Shown here in pieces: positions 5,241 through 5,352 of a DNA stretch of 5,352 nt (position 1 is the first letter of the stretch; each line of letters begins with the position of its first letter). The DNA lies in contig NZ_DBDF01000032.1 in assembly GCF_002293435.1 (NCBI RefSeq), positions 1 through 5,352 of the forward strand. Reading direction: 5' to 3'. This DNA comes from Bacteroides sp. UBA939. GTDB taxonomy: Bacteria; Bacteroidota; Bacteroidia; Bacteroidales; Bacteroidaceae. A program made the translations under genes and the position numbers. Below the pieces are notes generated by a model that had not been told where the DNA came from, did not search any database, and saw only the letters and a program-made list of their open reading frames with translations.

Positions 5241-5352
5241 AACTCATAGTTAGTCAAGTTCGTACCCGAAGTACCGTAAGTTATTCATGTTAAGTAGCTG
5301 TTCATAATTAGTTTATACTATGAAGATAATATAGCGAAACGGAATCTCAATC

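Larger units (their letters stand above)
4939..5352 (+). other. Gene-less right end: probable long leader or noncoding transcript
   Basis: About 410 bases follow the rightward promoter without a supported gene. The longest plus-strand frame would start at a TTG lying inside the -7 element itself and ends in the repeat array, so it is not credible. What can be seen is a hairpin-prone part (4992-5062), the tandem array (5081-5240), and an AT-rich end with a 6-bp inverted repeat TTCATA/TATGAA (5301-5306 and 5319-5324). No intrinsic terminator is visible on the plus strand. It could be a long 5' untranslated leader, a noncoding RNA, or non-transcribed spacer. Confidence 0.45.

Overview
The window looks like chromosomal DNA of a Bacteroides-type organism (Bacteroidales). 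The evidence is internal. Several gene starts are preceded by the TAnnTTTG -7 element of the Bacteroidetes primary sigma factor, once with a perfectly spaced TTTG -33 box. Shine-Dalgarno sequences are weak or absent. The tRNA does not encode its 3' CCA. The small membrane protein is a DUF4491 type that I associate with Bacteroidales.

All recognisable genes lie on the minus strand, so transcription runs right to left. From the right: (i) a two-gene glycosyltransferase operon, a GT4-fold WcaC-like enzyme (3577-4842) overlapping by 8 bases a GT-A-fold GT2 enzyme (2838-3584); (ii) a two-gene FKBP prolyl isomerase operon, a cytoplasmic FklB/Mip-like protein (2104-2694) followed by a lipoprotein FKBP (1215-2081), closed by a strong intrinsic terminator (1123-1173); (iii) an Lrp/AsnC-family regulator (555-1019) followed after 10 bases by a DUF4491 three-helix membrane protein (233-544); (iv) a tRNA with CAT anticodon (65-138), with its own perfect promoter (166-197) and intrinsic terminator (23-56).

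The right end is different. A plus-strand promoter (4907-4938) faces right, divergent from the glycosyltransferase promoter, but no credible gene starts in the remaining ~410 bases. This stretch holds two possible hairpins and a degenerate tandem array of seven units (5081-5240): four of exactly 22 bp, then three of 24 bp. It could be a long untranslated leader, a noncoding RNA, or a site array for a DNA-binding protein. It is the least explained part of the window.

Functionally the window is mostly housekeeping: surface-glycan assembly, protein folding on both sides of the inner membrane, a small transcriptional regulator and a tRNA. I see no mobile element, CRISPR array or defence system.
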